In this document: positions 32,357 through 44,023 of the stretch, in pieces
Numbering within the stretch: position 1 is the first letter of the stretch
How the letters are laid out: each line of letters starts with the position of its first letter
NCBI RefSeq assembly: GCF_010672525.1
Contig: NZ_JAAHGH010000008.1
Span: 441,739-505,738 of the forward strand
Direction: 5' to 3'
DNA length: 64,000 nucleotides
Source: Okeania sp. SIO2B3
GTDB lineage: Bacteria > Cyanobacteriota > Cyanobacteriia > Cyanobacteriales > Microcoleaceae
Program-made: the position numbers and the translations under genes
Notes under the pieces: model-generated
Databases searched by the model: none
The model's input: only the letters and a program-made list of their open reading frames with translations
Told to the model about the DNA's origin: nothing

Positions 32357-33457
32357 ATGCATACGGTTAAACCTCAGATTATCAGAACAAAGAAGTCAAG
32401 ACATTTTTATGCTCGTTTTATGTTGTTCAAACGCTTAATTTTTATATTTATAGTTATCATCTCTTTTGTTTCTTTTTTTCGAATTTTTAAGGGAGGTTTA
32501 AACATAACTAAACAGGAAATAACTAAATTAATTTCCCCTAATAAATATAATTACAATAATGGCAAAAAATGGCCTCAGCTAGCAATGAAAGGTGGAGATC
32601 CTTATATTCGTGCATTAATGCGAACTATTTCAGCTAGCGAATCTAATTATCCTCGACCTTATCATGTTGTTTATACAGGTAAAAATGTATCTAATCTGAG
32701 TAAACATCCAGACTGGTGTATTACTATAGTTTCTGGTCCGAATAAAGGAAATTGTACCACTGCAGCTGGACGATATCAAATGTTAACAAATACTTGGTAT
32801 CTCATGGCAAAACGTTATCATCCACAACGTGGCAGGTTTATGTTTTGGGAATCTTACAGTTTTGAGCCAAAATATCAAGATGCTGTTGTACATGGTTGGT
32901 TAAGCGATCGCAAATATTGGAAAGCAGATATTCCTGGGTTATTAAGAAAGGGAAAATTAGACCGAGTTTTGCGGTTATTATCTGGAACATGGACGAGTTT
33001 AGGATATGGAATTGAAACTAATTCTATGAGTAAGAATTTACCAAGAGTATATCGGGAAGTTTTGGAGAATGAATTAAGTCTTTCAAGGGATAATTTTTAT
33101 CAAAAAAATGAACAATCTTTGATAGTTGAATATTTTCCTAAAGATGTTGACAATGGAGTGGTTGAAAAAGCTTTAAGAACATTAGATTATCAGTTAATAC
33201 TTCGACCAACTGTAGTAGCGGATATGCCTAGTAATTCAATTTGGTTTGGTTCAGCAGTCAGTATAAAAGAAGTTAAGTTAGTAGCAGAAAAATTAATTAG
33301 TTCAGGTGTGAATATTAAAGCTATTCGGCCTTTTAATAAAAAAGTAGAATTCTCTGATTTATTGATTCGAGTAGGAGCTGACCCAGAGGTAAAAAATAGA
33401 CCGTCTTTAACCTTAGAGGATGTTCGGGAAAAATATAGTTTTACTAGAGATTATTAA
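32357..33457 (+). CDS. Lysozyme-like glycoside hydrolase (GH24/GH104-like muramidase), membrane anchored
   Basis: GGDPYIRALMRTISASESNYPRPYHVVYTGKNVSNL..CTTAAGRYQMLTNTWYLMAKRYHPQ. Confidence 0.75.
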   Translation: MHTVKPQIIRTKKSRHFYARFMLFKRLIFIFIVIISFVSFFRIFKGGLNITKQEITKLISPNKYNYNNGKKWPQLAMKGGDPYIRALMRTISASESNYPRPYHVVYTGKNVSNLSKHPDWCITIVSGPNKGNCTTAAGRYQMLTNTWYLMAKRYHPQRGRFMFWESYSFEPKYQDAVVHGWLSDRKYWKADIPGLLRKGKLDRVLRLLSGTWTSLGYGIETNSMSKNLPRVYREVLENELSLSRDNFYQKNEQSLIVEYFPKDVDNGVVEKALRTLDYQLILRPTVVADMPSNSIWFGSAVSIKEVKLVAEKLISSGVNIKAIRPFNKKVEFSDLLIRVGADPEVKNRPSLTLEDVREKYSFTRDY

Positions 33458-33597
33458 TTCAAGAATTAATAATTAATCATTACCTCTGTTGAAAGTTAAT
33501 AGGGTTTGTGAAAAGGTTTTTTTGATTTATATCATGTCCGGTAGCATCGGTATTGTATAGAGAAGGTAAGGAAGACCGAAGTTGGAAGAAGGAAGAA

Positions 33598-33625
33598 GTA
33601 GGGGCGAACGGCCGTTCGCCCCTAC
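33598..33625. repeat. Perfect 28-bp palindrome GTAGGGGCGAACGGCCGTTCGCCCCTAC
   Basis: Direct reading. Confidence 0.97.
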
Positions 33626-34048
33626 AATGCAAGGAAAAACCTTATATTGTGCTAGATATTTCCCCAACTTTATACACAAACGCGCCCCAACGGACATGAT
33701 ATTATTTATTCTTTAAGAAGCCAGGCTTTTATAGTTTCAAAAAAATAAAAATGGTATGATGAAATTCGCTGTTTAAAAATTTCATCAACGTAAAAAGTGT
33801 AAAAAAAGAGTAGTTTTAGATGAAAACGAATACAAAGAGTACCGCAAAGTATATGAACAAATAGATAAAAAACAACAGCAATATCCTTAACTATGGTCAC
33901 TAAAAAAAATATTCAAAGTAATATAAAAGTAATATAGTCGATCAAACTTTCACAATAATAATTATGATTATTCTATTGTTTTCTTTATTAAGAATGCCTT
34001 TAATGGAAAATATTTTATCAGTAATTATTCGTGATGAACCTAAAACGT

Positions 34049-34278
34049 AAGCATTTCCTACGGAATGCTGCGCAAACAGCTATTAGCTGTCAGCTATCAG
34101 CAACAATACTCTCTCCTTAAAGACAGTGTTTAAATTAATATAGACTTTAAGGGCAAAGAAGCAAACTTTTCTAGTAAGACAATTAAATATTGCTTTGATC
34201 GTAAACTAAAAGCAATAGCTGTTAACGTAGTTCCTCCGATAGGAGGCTAGCTGATAGCTGACGGCTGAATGCTTACCC
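34049..34278. mobile_element. MITE-like element, TIR GTAAGCATT...AATGCTTAC (about 230 bp)
   Basis: gtaagcatttcctacggaatgctgcgcaaacagctattagctgtcagc...agctgatagctgacggctgaatgcttac; another full copy at 61938. Confidence 0.75.
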
Positions 34279-34445
34279 TAAAACTCCTAACAGGATTGAA
34301 AATCGAAGTAAATAAAAACATAAATTAGTTCCTTCAACCAAAATAATTTTAGCATCAAAAATGTTTCCTATAGTAATAATTTAAAGTGGGAAAAGTAGAT
34401 ATAAATTAATATATCTACTCCTCATCCCTACTAAAATATTACAAC

Positions 34446-35723
34446 TTAAATCATATTTTTTGCTTTAGCTTGAATCAATAAATCTGAATCATTAACAAAC
34501 AACTCAGCCACTTTATTATCTCCTAACTGTTTTAAAGCCAATAAACAAGCATATTTCAAGTCAAAAATCCTTGTATTACTGATAGTTTCTCTAACTAAAG
34601 GTATCCCCTGCTCATCTCCTAAATTTGCCAAAGCAAGTGCAGCAGCACCACGAGATTTCTGAAACTGAGGCGCTGTGTTGTGCAATGCTTCTACCAACAA
34701 ATCATAAGCATCAACATATTTCAGCCAACCTAAAAGTTTAACTACATGATAGTGAGCACCATAATCATTATGAGCGCTTTCGGCAAAGGTTGCCATTAAT
34801 GCTGCACCTGCAACTTCTGGATCGACTTGTTGCAAAAGAGTTTTGCCAGCTAAATAACACCTACCAAAATCTGTACTATATAACTCTTTAATCACAAACT
34901 CTAAAGCTGGAGCTTGGTCATATTCATGGACTAATTCTAAATCATTGGGATGGTCACGAATGACTGAATCTAAAAAGGGTTCGATTTGAGCAAAGTTAAT
35001 ATCACCTGTAGGAATACCTGCTTGTGCTAGGAGTCTAATTCCCCGGAGACGAAAAACAATAGAAACTGGGCATTTAGCAATATTAGGAATAGATGGATAA
35101 TATTTAGTATCGATTAGGTCTTGAATACAACCCCTTCTAGCATTAACATTTGAGTGTTCTAAAAATTCTACCACTTTTGTCATCTGGGAATAATCCCCTG
35201 TTAAACGAGAAACAGTAGCGATCGCCGCACTAGCAATAGGTTCGTCATCAGATGCTGTAAATTTCTGGATCTTAGTTATTGCAGGTTTATAGTCAAATTT
35301 TCCTAACACCTGAATAATCAAACGATAACTTTGACCTGGTTTTTCCAACAACTGAGCAATTTCTACAAGAATTTCTCGATCTTCAGTTCCTATTTCACCA
35401 ATTGCCCAGACAGCATTTTCTACAGTGTAACAATCTTCGTCACTTAAGCAAGCTCTAATTGCAGGTAGTGCTGATACAGCATTTAAACGTCCCAATGTTT
35501 CGATCGCTTTACGTCTAGCAATTTTATGTTCTAGAATTGGATTTGTATCTTGTAGAGTTTTGATTAGGACATTGATTGAACGAACGCTTGGAAAGTTAAC
35601 TAAATGACTTGCTGCAATATAGCGATCGGATTTATCTTCTAATTCTTCAAGTGGTGCTTCTAATAAAGCAATTGCTTTTTCTTCACTTAATCCAGGAAAT
35701 AAATTGAAAAAACGCTTATCCAT
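34446..35723 (-). CDS. cpeY: CpeY-type HEAT-repeat phycoerythrobilin lyase
   Basis: 425 aa; MDKRFFNLFPGLSEEKAIALLEAPLEELEDKSDRYIAASHLVNFPSVRSINVLIKTL. Confidence 0.85.
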   Translation of the reverse strand: MDKRFFNLFPGLSEEKAIALLEAPLEELEDKSDRYIAASHLVNFPSVRSINVLIKTLQDTNPILEHKIARRKAIETLGRLNAVSALPAIRACLSDEDCYTVENAVWAIGEIGTEDREILVEIAQLLEKPGQSYRLIIQVLGKFDYKPAITKIQKFTASDDEPIASAAIATVSRLTGDYSQMTKVVEFLEHSNVNARRGCIQDLIDTKYYPSIPNIAKCPVSIVFRLRGIRLLAQAGIPTGDINFAQIEPFLDSVIRDHPNDLELVHEYDQAPALEFVIKELYSTDFGRCYLAGKTLLQQVDPEVAGAALMATFAESAHNDYGAHYHVVKLLGWLKYVDAYDLLVEALHNTAPQFQKSRGAAALALANLGDEQGIPLVRETISNTRIFDLKYACLLALKQLGDNKVAELFVNDSDLLIQAKAKNMI

Positions 35724-35850
35724 TTTCTCTAGTGTTAATTACAATCAACAATTAGTTTCTTGAATAGATCGTACAGCAGTTTACGACAGAAGCATAGACT
35801 GAAAGCTTTAAACTTCAGTCCATTATGTGGAACGATCGCCTAAAATCATT

Positions 35851-35950
35851 CAGGACTTACGCAACAGCACTAATTTATAGTGGTTATATCAGTAATAATG
35901 ACCAAATTATATACTATATATAGATATATAGTTTCCTTGTGTAAGTCCTG
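35851..35950. mobile_element. MITE, TIR CAGGACTTACGCA...TGTGTAAGTCCTG
   Basis: Direct reading, 100 bp. Confidence 0.85.
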
Positions 35951-36279
35951 AGGGGGATGAAAAAAATCAACTTCAGTATTTCAAGCCTCCTACTTCAGAT
36001 TTGAGGTACTGATATAAGCGTTTCTCAGCCTAATAAGGTACACTTATCTTTAATTTGTTTTCTGTTCCCTGTTCCCTAAAACCAACGAATGTGCGTACCT
36101 CACGCTTCTTGGGAATTGCTATAACTGATAACTGAAATGACTTTATAATATCATGTCTGTTTGAACAGTTATAAATAAACGACGAAGGAGTCAGGAGACA
36201 GGAGACAGGAGACAGGAGGGTAGAAAGAAGAACAAGGAGAAAGTTTTTTTGATCACTAATTATCCGGACATGATATAAC

Positions 36280-36810
<531 letters not shown>

Positions 36811-37422
36811 TCAAGGACATTGACTGAAGTCGAGTCTATCTTGCAAAGCAGGGGTAGTAAACAAGAGGCAATTAATTTTGATTTGAGAAATAGCAATTTT
36901 GGCACTGCTTCATAAATATTGATATTGATAGATTGCATTCTGAGCCATTCTAATTCTGTATAGGAGCATATCCCGAATGTACTTCTACCTCCAATTATAA
37001 AAAATATTTGACGAGGAATAGAATTTATCCACTACAACTACTTAGGTTAAAAAGAACTTGTCTAATACCAATTTCATAAAATATTGCTACAGTCACGATA
37101 CAGGGAATAGGGAACACCGGAGCTGGGAACAGGGAAAGAAAAACATCATAAAAAAGGTTGAATTTTTAGATTTTATGGAATATAGATTTTTTTATTGTAG
37201 GAATAAATCACAAATTAAGATGTAACTACCTTTTTTGAATTTTGTATAAAAAGACCTATTTATCACTGAATAATTAAGGTAAAATACCTCTCCTTTAGAG
37301 GAGAAACAAGAAAATATTTTCCTTTTATTCAATCCTCTTCCTTTTAGGGAGAGGTAATTATCAATTATAAACTATCAATTATTGAATTTATCGCTATCGC
37401 GAATGCCAATTCTCCAAAGGTT

Positions 37423-37512
37423 TGATTAATTTAACCGTGTAGAAAAAAAATAAAGGATAAAGTACCACCTTGTCTTTGATTATGATAAACTAATTAATGT
37501 TTTGTAATAAAA
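37423..37512 (-). promoter_or_regulatory. About 90-bp conserved block shared (inverted) with the region upstream of the second cpeB
   Basis: Reverse complement ATTAATTAGTTTATCATAATCAAAGACAAGGTGGTACTTTATCCTTTATT..ACGGTTAAATTAATC closely matches 42000-42090. Confidence 0.8.
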
Positions 37513-37559
37513 TGCACAAGGGATTAGCTACAAATACTGCCAACTTATACAGGGGAAAG

Positions 37560-38081
37560 ATGAATACCAATATACTTTTCACGGCGACTAAAGTCAGCGG
37601 CTTCCTACTCACTTCTGGTGATAAATTGATAGAAGCAGCTAAAAACGGTCAAGTTGATCTAGTACAAACTTTGCTTGTCCAAGTTGATGATATCAATACC
37701 AGAGACAACCTCTTTGGTAGGACAGCTTTGATGTGGGTCGCTCGACAAGGGGAAACTGCAACCGTTAAAATTCTGCTTGAGCAAGGAGCAGATATTAATG
37801 CTGCCGATAAATATGGTGTTACAGCTTTACAAGCATCTGCCTCTTGTGGTCATACTGCAACAGTTAAAACTATTCTTGAATATGGAGTAAATATTAATGC
37901 CCAAGATGGTCAAGGATGGACTGCTTTAATGATGGCTGTAGCTCATAATCATCCTGACACAGTGCAAGTGTTGCTAGAAAATAAAGCTCGAAAAGATATT
38001 CAGGAAAAAAATGGTTTGACGGCATTGATCATGGCTCAAAAACACAATTACTCTGATATGGTAAAATTATTAGATTCTTGA
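37560..38081 (+). CDS. Ankyrin-repeat protein
   Basis: Ankyrin units; ORF given from 37497, but the first 21 codons overlap the conserved regulatory block, so ATG at 37560 is favoured. Confidence 0.85.
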   Translation: MNTNILFTATKVSGFLLTSGDKLIEAAKNGQVDLVQTLLVQVDDINTRDNLFGRTALMWVARQGETATVKILLEQGADINAADKYGVTALQASASCGHTATVKTILEYGVNINAQDGQGWTALMMAVAHNHPDTVQVLLENKARKDIQEKNGLTALIMAQKHNYSDMVKLLDS

Positions 38082-38102
38082 TTTATTTATTATTAATTTT
38101 CC

Positions 38103-38960
38103 ATGGTCAATATTTTTGAAAAATTACCAGACCCTATAGAAATTGAACAATTATTAGAACAAATTAACGAACAACTCGCTCAAAAAACATTTGACTCACA
38201 AGACTCTGAACTATTGCAAAAAATGGTAGAAGCATTGGCAGATAAGCGAGGTATGATTCGATTAGGTTTTGTGGAGGCTTTTGGTCAAATTGGCAAACCA
38301 ATAACTCCTTTTTTGTTAGAAGCACTAGCTAACCATCCCAACCCCGTTGTGAGGCGCTCGGCAGGAAAAGGATTAGCTAAAATCCAAGAACCAGATTCTA
38401 TTCCCACTTTAATTAATGCACTATTAAATGATGAGGATACAGTAGTCAAAAGTTCATCCGCCGGAGCATTAGCCAAAATGGGTGCTCTGGCCGTTAAACC
38501 TTTATTAGAAATCATAGAAGGAGATTATCCCGGTACATCTAAGGGGCAAGCTAGTTGGGCATTAGGGTTTATTGGGGTAGAAGGGATTGAAGAATTATTG
38601 TTAGCATACCAATCAGATAACAGAGATGTTCGCATTTGTGTAGTAGGAGCTTTAGGGAGGATAGCAGAAAGTAGATGGGATAACAGTTTAGAGCAAGTTA
38701 TCTTTTCTGCTCTTGAGGATCGAGATGTTGAAGTCCGTCTGGAAGCGATCGCGGCTTTAAGTAGAATACCACCAGCGTTGGCATTAGCCAAACTTATTCC
38801 TCTGTTAGATGAGTCTAATTTAGAATTATCAAAAGCAGCCTTTCTAGCATTAGGAAAATTAGGAGAAAAAGAGGCTTTACCTTATTTAGAAGTTAAATTA
38901 GAGGATAATCGACCTGGAATTTCACAAGTTGCTAAAATTGCTATTTCTCAAATTAAATAA
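38103..38960 (+). CDS. HEAT-repeat bilin lyase, CpeF/MpeU-like
   Basis: 285 aa; ALADKRGMIRLGFVEAFGQIGKPITPFLLEALANHPNPVVRRSAGKGLAKI; paralogue of 44024..44950. Confidence 0.8.
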   Translation: MVNIFEKLPDPIEIEQLLEQINEQLAQKTFDSQDSELLQKMVEALADKRGMIRLGFVEAFGQIGKPITPFLLEALANHPNPVVRRSAGKGLAKIQEPDSIPTLINALLNDEDTVVKSSSAGALAKMGALAVKPLLEIIEGDYPGTSKGQASWALGFIGVEGIEELLLAYQSDNRDVRICVVGALGRIAESRWDNSLEQVIFSALEDRDVEVRLEAIAALSRIPPALALAKLIPLLDESNLELSKAAFLALGKLGEKEALPYLEVKLEDNRPGISQVAKIAISQIK

Positions 38961-39142
38961 TGTTAAGGACTTTTCTAAAAAACTCTCCTCTACTCCCCAA
39001 GCTAGGGGGCGCAAGCCTTGCGCCCCTACTGCCGTGCTTGTGTCAAAGATAGCTGAAACTTAAGTAAATTTAAGGATAAACACACAAATAATTGACGAAT
39101 TATTTAAGGCTATTTTTTAGCCTTTTTTTCTTCCGTCTTGCT

Positions 39143-39394
39143 TCAAGCGTCAGTCTCAACTGGTTGGTTATTTGCTTGTGATTCCCCTAACAATCTAACG
39201 CCTACAACTTTTCCTCCTAAAGAATAAATCTCTCGCATGGCTTCATTCATACGGCTATGAGCAACTTTCTTTTTGTAAGAACTCACTCGTTTAACATCTT
39301 GACGACAGACTCCTGTAACTTCAATTTCAACAATACGATCGTCATACTCACTCATTTGGGGAGTTCCAATGGTTGTCATTTGTGTCATTATCAA
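39143..39394 (-). CDS. Small CpcD-domain phycobilisome linker/capping protein
   Basis: 83 aa; YDDRIVEIEVTGVCRQDVKRVSSYKKKVAHSRMNEAMREIYSLGGKVVGVRL (CpcD/allophycocyanin linker domain). Confidence 0.75.
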   Translation of the reverse strand: MIMTQMTTIGTPQMSEYDDRIVEIEVTGVCRQDVKRVSSYKKKVAHSRMNEAMREIYSLGGKVVGVRLLGESQANNQPVETDA

Positions 39395-39433
39395 ATTCCT
39401 GCGATATAAAACTGATACAAAGCATCACATAAC

Positions 39434-39560
39434 GTGACAATCTGATAGCGTAGCTCCGACCTAGGAGGCTGTTTACTTCCTGCTTCCACTGAGACCGTCG
39501 GCGGCTACTCATCCACAGGCATTGACGATCAAACCGACCGCATTTTTCGCTCTTTATACT
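39434..39560 (-). pseudogene. TnpB C-terminal tail remnant
   Basis: Reverse complement AKNAVGLIVNACG*VAADGLSGSRK then right-end-like TGTCAC; tail carries a gtagctccgacctaggaggct insertion. Confidence 0.65.
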
Positions 39561-39634
39561 TGCGTTAAATATCAAATAACTATAATAGTCAGAACAGCAA
39601 TTATTTTGCTTGTTACTGACTACTATCTTTGATT

Positions 39635-40429
39635 TTAAACTAACTCAGTGATCTTAGTAATTTGGCCACCACTTTTGTGAATATTGCGAACTTGTTGGTT
39701 CATTTGAGAATAGGTAACAATTGTTTGTCTTCTCCCACGACGATTTAGTCTTGCATCATTAGTACGGGAGGAAAACTCAATTAGGAAAGATTTAGATGTA
39801 TTATCATAAGCTGCACCATTACCCATACTAGGTGCTTTAATGGGAGTTGCTAAATTCCCAGCTACAGAACTAATTAACTTAGCACTGTTATCGCTATCGC
39901 TTGTAGCAGAGCCTCGTAATAAAGAAAACATCCTATTAAAGCCTTCTATTTTTATTCCGGGTTGAGAGGCAATGCTACGAGGATAAGGAACCATATTTTC
40001 CCCAAAACTATCCAGATATTCATTACTATCAAGGTAACTATCAATCTCTGCTTCGTATCCCTCTTCGTTATAAATTCTGACGTGTTCATCAATTTCCGAT
40101 TGATCTTGAGGAGCACGACCTAATAAGTGTTTGAAATTCAGTTCGATAAACCGATACTGGGAAGAGCTATGAAAGAATAAAGACTGATATAGTTCAGATT
40201 GTGCCACCATCCTGACAAAGCGACGAACAGTAATTGAGCCATTTCTCAACATTGATTCTGCACTATCAAGACGTTGGCTGTCCATTATATATTGGTTTCC
40301 TAGTACCTGCTTGTATACTGCACGAATGACCGTTTGTAAATCTTCCTCAGTATAATTGGGACGTAATTCTAGGGGACTAACTTCAAAGTAATCCAATCCT
40401 AGAGTTGCTGACATATCTAAATTGCCCAT
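39635..40429 (-). CDS. Phycobilisome rod linker (CpeC/CpeD/CpeE type)
   Basis: 264 aa; PBS linker domain ([60 protein letters not shown]) + C-terminal CpcD-like domain. Confidence 0.92.
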   Translation of the reverse strand: MGNLDMSATLGLDYFEVSPLELRPNYTEEDLQTVIRAVYKQVLGNQYIMDSQRLDSAESMLRNGSITVRRFVRMVAQSELYQSLFFHSSSQYRFIELNFKHLLGRAPQDQSEIDEHVRIYNEEGYEAEIDSYLDSNEYLDSFGENMVPYPRSIASQPGIKIEGFNRMFSLLRGSATSDSDNSAKLISSVAGNLATPIKAPSMGNGAAYDNTSKSFLIEFSSRTNDARLNRRGRRQTIVTYSQMNQQVRNIHKSGGQITKITELV

Positions 40430-40463
40430 AAATTCCTCCTGATATGATTGGTTTAATAATGGT

Positions 40464-40554
40464 AGGACTTACACATTACAAAGTATTTTCGTCATTGCGA
40501 CCGATAGGGAAGCAATCTCAAATCCTAATTTTTAGCATCTCATGGGTAAGTCCT
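40464..40554. mobile_element. MITE, TIR AGGACTTACAC...GGGTAAGTCCT
   Basis: Direct reading, between the two linker genes. Confidence 0.7.
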
Positions 40555-40573
40555 GAATAGTAAAGAAAAAACG

Positions 40574-41368
40574 CTACACTAATTCGGTAATACTGAGAAT
40601 CTTACCACCTTGTTCGTGAATTCGCTTAAATGTTGCAGACAACTGACTAAAATCAACAATCCATTCCCGCTTACTTAAATGATTTAACTGAGCATTAGTT
40701 GTTGCCGTAGAAAATTGAACCCGATAACGCTTGCTTGTACTATCAGAAGCTGCTCCGTTACCAACTGCTGGTGCTTTAATTGGAGTTGCTAAATTAGCTG
40801 CTAAAGAGGAAATTAATTTAGCAGTGTTATCGCGATCGCTTGTAGCAGGTCCTCGTAATAAAGAAAACATCCGATTGAAGCTTTCTGTCTTCATCCCAGT
40901 TTGAGAGGCAATGCTACGAGGATAAGGAACAATATCTTCCCCAAAACTTTCAATATACTCATTACTATCAAGGTAAGAATCTATCTCTGCATCGTATCCC
41001 TGCTCAGAATATATTAAAACGTGTTCATCAATTTCCGACTGATCTAGAGGTGGACGACCTAAAAGGTGTTTAAAGTTGAGTTCGATAAACCGATACTGGG
41101 AAGAACTATGAAAGAATAGAGACTGGTATAAAGGTGATTTGGCCACAATTCTGACAAACTCACGTACATTAATAGATCCATCTCTCAATAGAGCTTCTGG
41201 GCTATCGAGACGTTGGCTTTCCATTATATATTCGTTCCCTAATACCTGTTTATAAACTGCCCGAATGACAGTTTGCAAATCGTCTTCTGTATAATTAGAA
41301 CGCAACTCTAATGGATCAACTTCAAAAGCATCTAATCCTAGAGTTGCTGATAAGGCTAAATTGCCCAT
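40574..41368 (-). CDS. Phycobilisome rod linker (CpeC/CpeD/CpeE type), paralogue of 39635..40429
   Basis: [66 protein letters not shown]; the ORF call from 41461 runs into an upstream repeat, true start at 41368 with AAGGAG RBS. Confidence 0.92.
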   Translation of the reverse strand: MGNLALSATLGLDAFEVDPLELRSNYTEDDLQTVIRAVYKQVLGNEYIMESQRLDSPEALLRDGSINVREFVRIVAKSPLYQSLFFHSSSQYRFIELNFKHLLGRPPLDQSEIDEHVLIYSEQGYDAEIDSYLDSNEYIESFGEDIVPYPRSIASQTGMKTESFNRMFSLLRGPATSDRDNTAKLISSLAANLATPIKAPAVGNGAASDSTSKRYRVQFSTATTNAQLNHLSKREWIVDFSQLSATFKRIHEQGGKILSITELV

Positions 41369-41393
41369 ATTTTTCTCCTTAATTATGATTATG

Positions 41394-41531
41394 TTGACAT
41401 CTCCAGGGGTTGAAACACCCTGGATTCTGTGGTTAGTCCACCGCAAATGGGATAAATCCACATTTGCTTCAAGCCTATCAACAGACTCCTACACTCCTCG
41501 GCATAGACCGAAATCTAGCTGTGAGCTTACC
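41394..41531 (-). repeat. Solo TnpB-type right-end / omegaRNA-like element, family R1, ending 25 bp before the linker start codon
   Basis: Reverse complement aggtaagctcacagctaga..ctatgccgaggagtgtaggagtctgttgataggcttgaagcaaatgtggatttatcccatttgcggtgg..CCAGGGTGTTTCAACCCCTGGAGATGTCAA. Confidence 0.75.
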
Positions 41532-41629
41532 TTTTTTTGAATAGCTTTATATTTTGGTAGAAAATCATTATCTAAAAAACTAGCTTGAGAAGTGTAACTG
41601 CTCTATAAAACCGATATAAAACGTCATAA

Positions 41630-41810
41630 AAAGTGACATTTTAATGTTTACTTCCTGCTTCCACTGAGGCCGTCGGCGGTTACTCATCCACAGGCATTCA
41701 CGGTCGAGCCGACCGCATCTCTCAAATTAATACTGGCGTTTAAATCTCTATCTATTGACAAGCCACATTCAGGGCAGTCATAAGTTCTTAACAATTTGCA
41801 TCACCTCACT
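41630..41810 (-). pseudogene. TnpB C-terminal tail remnant
   Basis: Reverse complement DCPECGLSIDRDLNASINLRDAVGSTVNACG*VTADGLSGSRK. Confidence 0.85.
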
Positions 41811-41999
41811 TTTTCAATTTTAGATTAACATAAAATTGGACTTTTCTTGTCAAGAATAATGACGGCTTAAAACCCGTCGCCCTTGACAACCATTGATTAA
41901 AACCAATGGCTAACTCTACGCTTTCTAGCTAGTTTTAGGTTTGCATCGCATCATACTATGATGGATGGTTTATGAGAAACAAATTGTCACAATAGTTAA

Positions 42000-42090
42000 T
42001 TTTGTTACAAAATATTAATTAGTTTATCATAATCAAAGACAAAATGGAACTTTATCCTTTATTATTGCTTCGGAACGGTTAAATTAATCC
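42000..42090 (+). promoter_or_regulatory. About 90-bp conserved block upstream of second cpeB
   Basis: ATTTTGTTACAAAATATTAATTAGTTTATCATAATCAAAGACAAAATGGAACTTTATCCTTTATT..CGGTTAAATTAATC; inverted match at 37423-37512. Confidence 0.8.
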
Positions 42091-42123
42091 AACCTAATTA
42101 ATTCCTTAAAAATAAGGGACTAA

Positions 42124-42699
<576 letters not shown>

Positions 42700-42709
42700 A
42701 ACCAAATAA

Positions 42710-43261
<552 letters not shown>

Positions 43262-43329
43262 TAATAGGTTGGTCTCAAATGACAATAAAATAACGAGTCT
43301 TTATGGGTGAAGGATTCTGTAGCCTGTTA

Positions 43330-43900
43330 CTTGTTACTTGGTTAGAACAGTTAAGTAATCGACTCAGATTCCTTCATTATCTTAAATTGAAGAACACACC
43401 AAAAACTACTGATGTTGTAGGTGTTGATTTAGGCGTTAAAATGCTAGCAACACTAAGTACTGGTCAAGTTTTCCCAAGCATTAAACCTTACCGTACAGCT
43501 CAAGATCAACTAGCAAAATTGCAACGCCAACTAAGCAGGAAAGTAAAACATTCAAATAATTGGTACAAAGCTGTAATTAAGCTAGCGATCGCAGCACAGA
43601 CGAGTAGCTAATATCCGCAAAGATGCACTTCATAAATTGACAACATACGCAAGCCTTGAACCACGGCACTGTCGTCGTTGAAGATTTGAACGTTAGCGTA
43701 TGGGTAGCCAACCACAAGCTAGCTAAATCAATTAGCCTATAGTAATTTTATGAGTTTCGTAGACAGCTAGAATATAAAACTCAGTGGTACGGTTCTGATC
43801 TGGTAGTAGTTGACAGATTTTTCCCATCTTCTAAGACTTGCAGTAGGTGCGGTCATGTTCAAGATATGCCATTGCAGTAGAAAAAGTACCAGTATTACTA
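43330..43900 (+). pseudogene. TnpB remnant (RuvC-I region, frameshifted distal part)
   Basis: TTDVVGVDLGVKMLATLSTGQVFPSIKPYRTAQDQLAKLQRQLSRKVKHSNNWYKAVIKLA then frameshifts. Confidence 0.85.
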
Positions 43901-43932
43901 AGGTAGCATAGTATTTTTCTTGATCTTATAAT

Positions 43933-43982
43933 ATACTCCCGATGCTGTATTGCCCAAGCAGTACAGCGGGGGTTTTTTAGCG
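43933..43982 (+). terminator. Terminator-like hairpin followed by T tract
   Basis: ctcccgatgctgtattgcccaagcagtacagcgggggtttttta. Confidence 0.55.
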
Positions 43983-44023
43983 TATTTTTATTATTAGTTG
44001 TCATAATTATTTATAGTTTTTCC

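Noticed and set aside
39348-39575. 75-aa minus-strand ORF upstream of the small linker
   Set aside because: Overlaps the linker and a TnpB tail remnant.
41369-41461. 31-codon N-terminal extension of the rod linker ORF
   Set aside because: Translates the R1 repeat; the RBS and family-typical [17 protein letters not shown] start at 41368 fit better.
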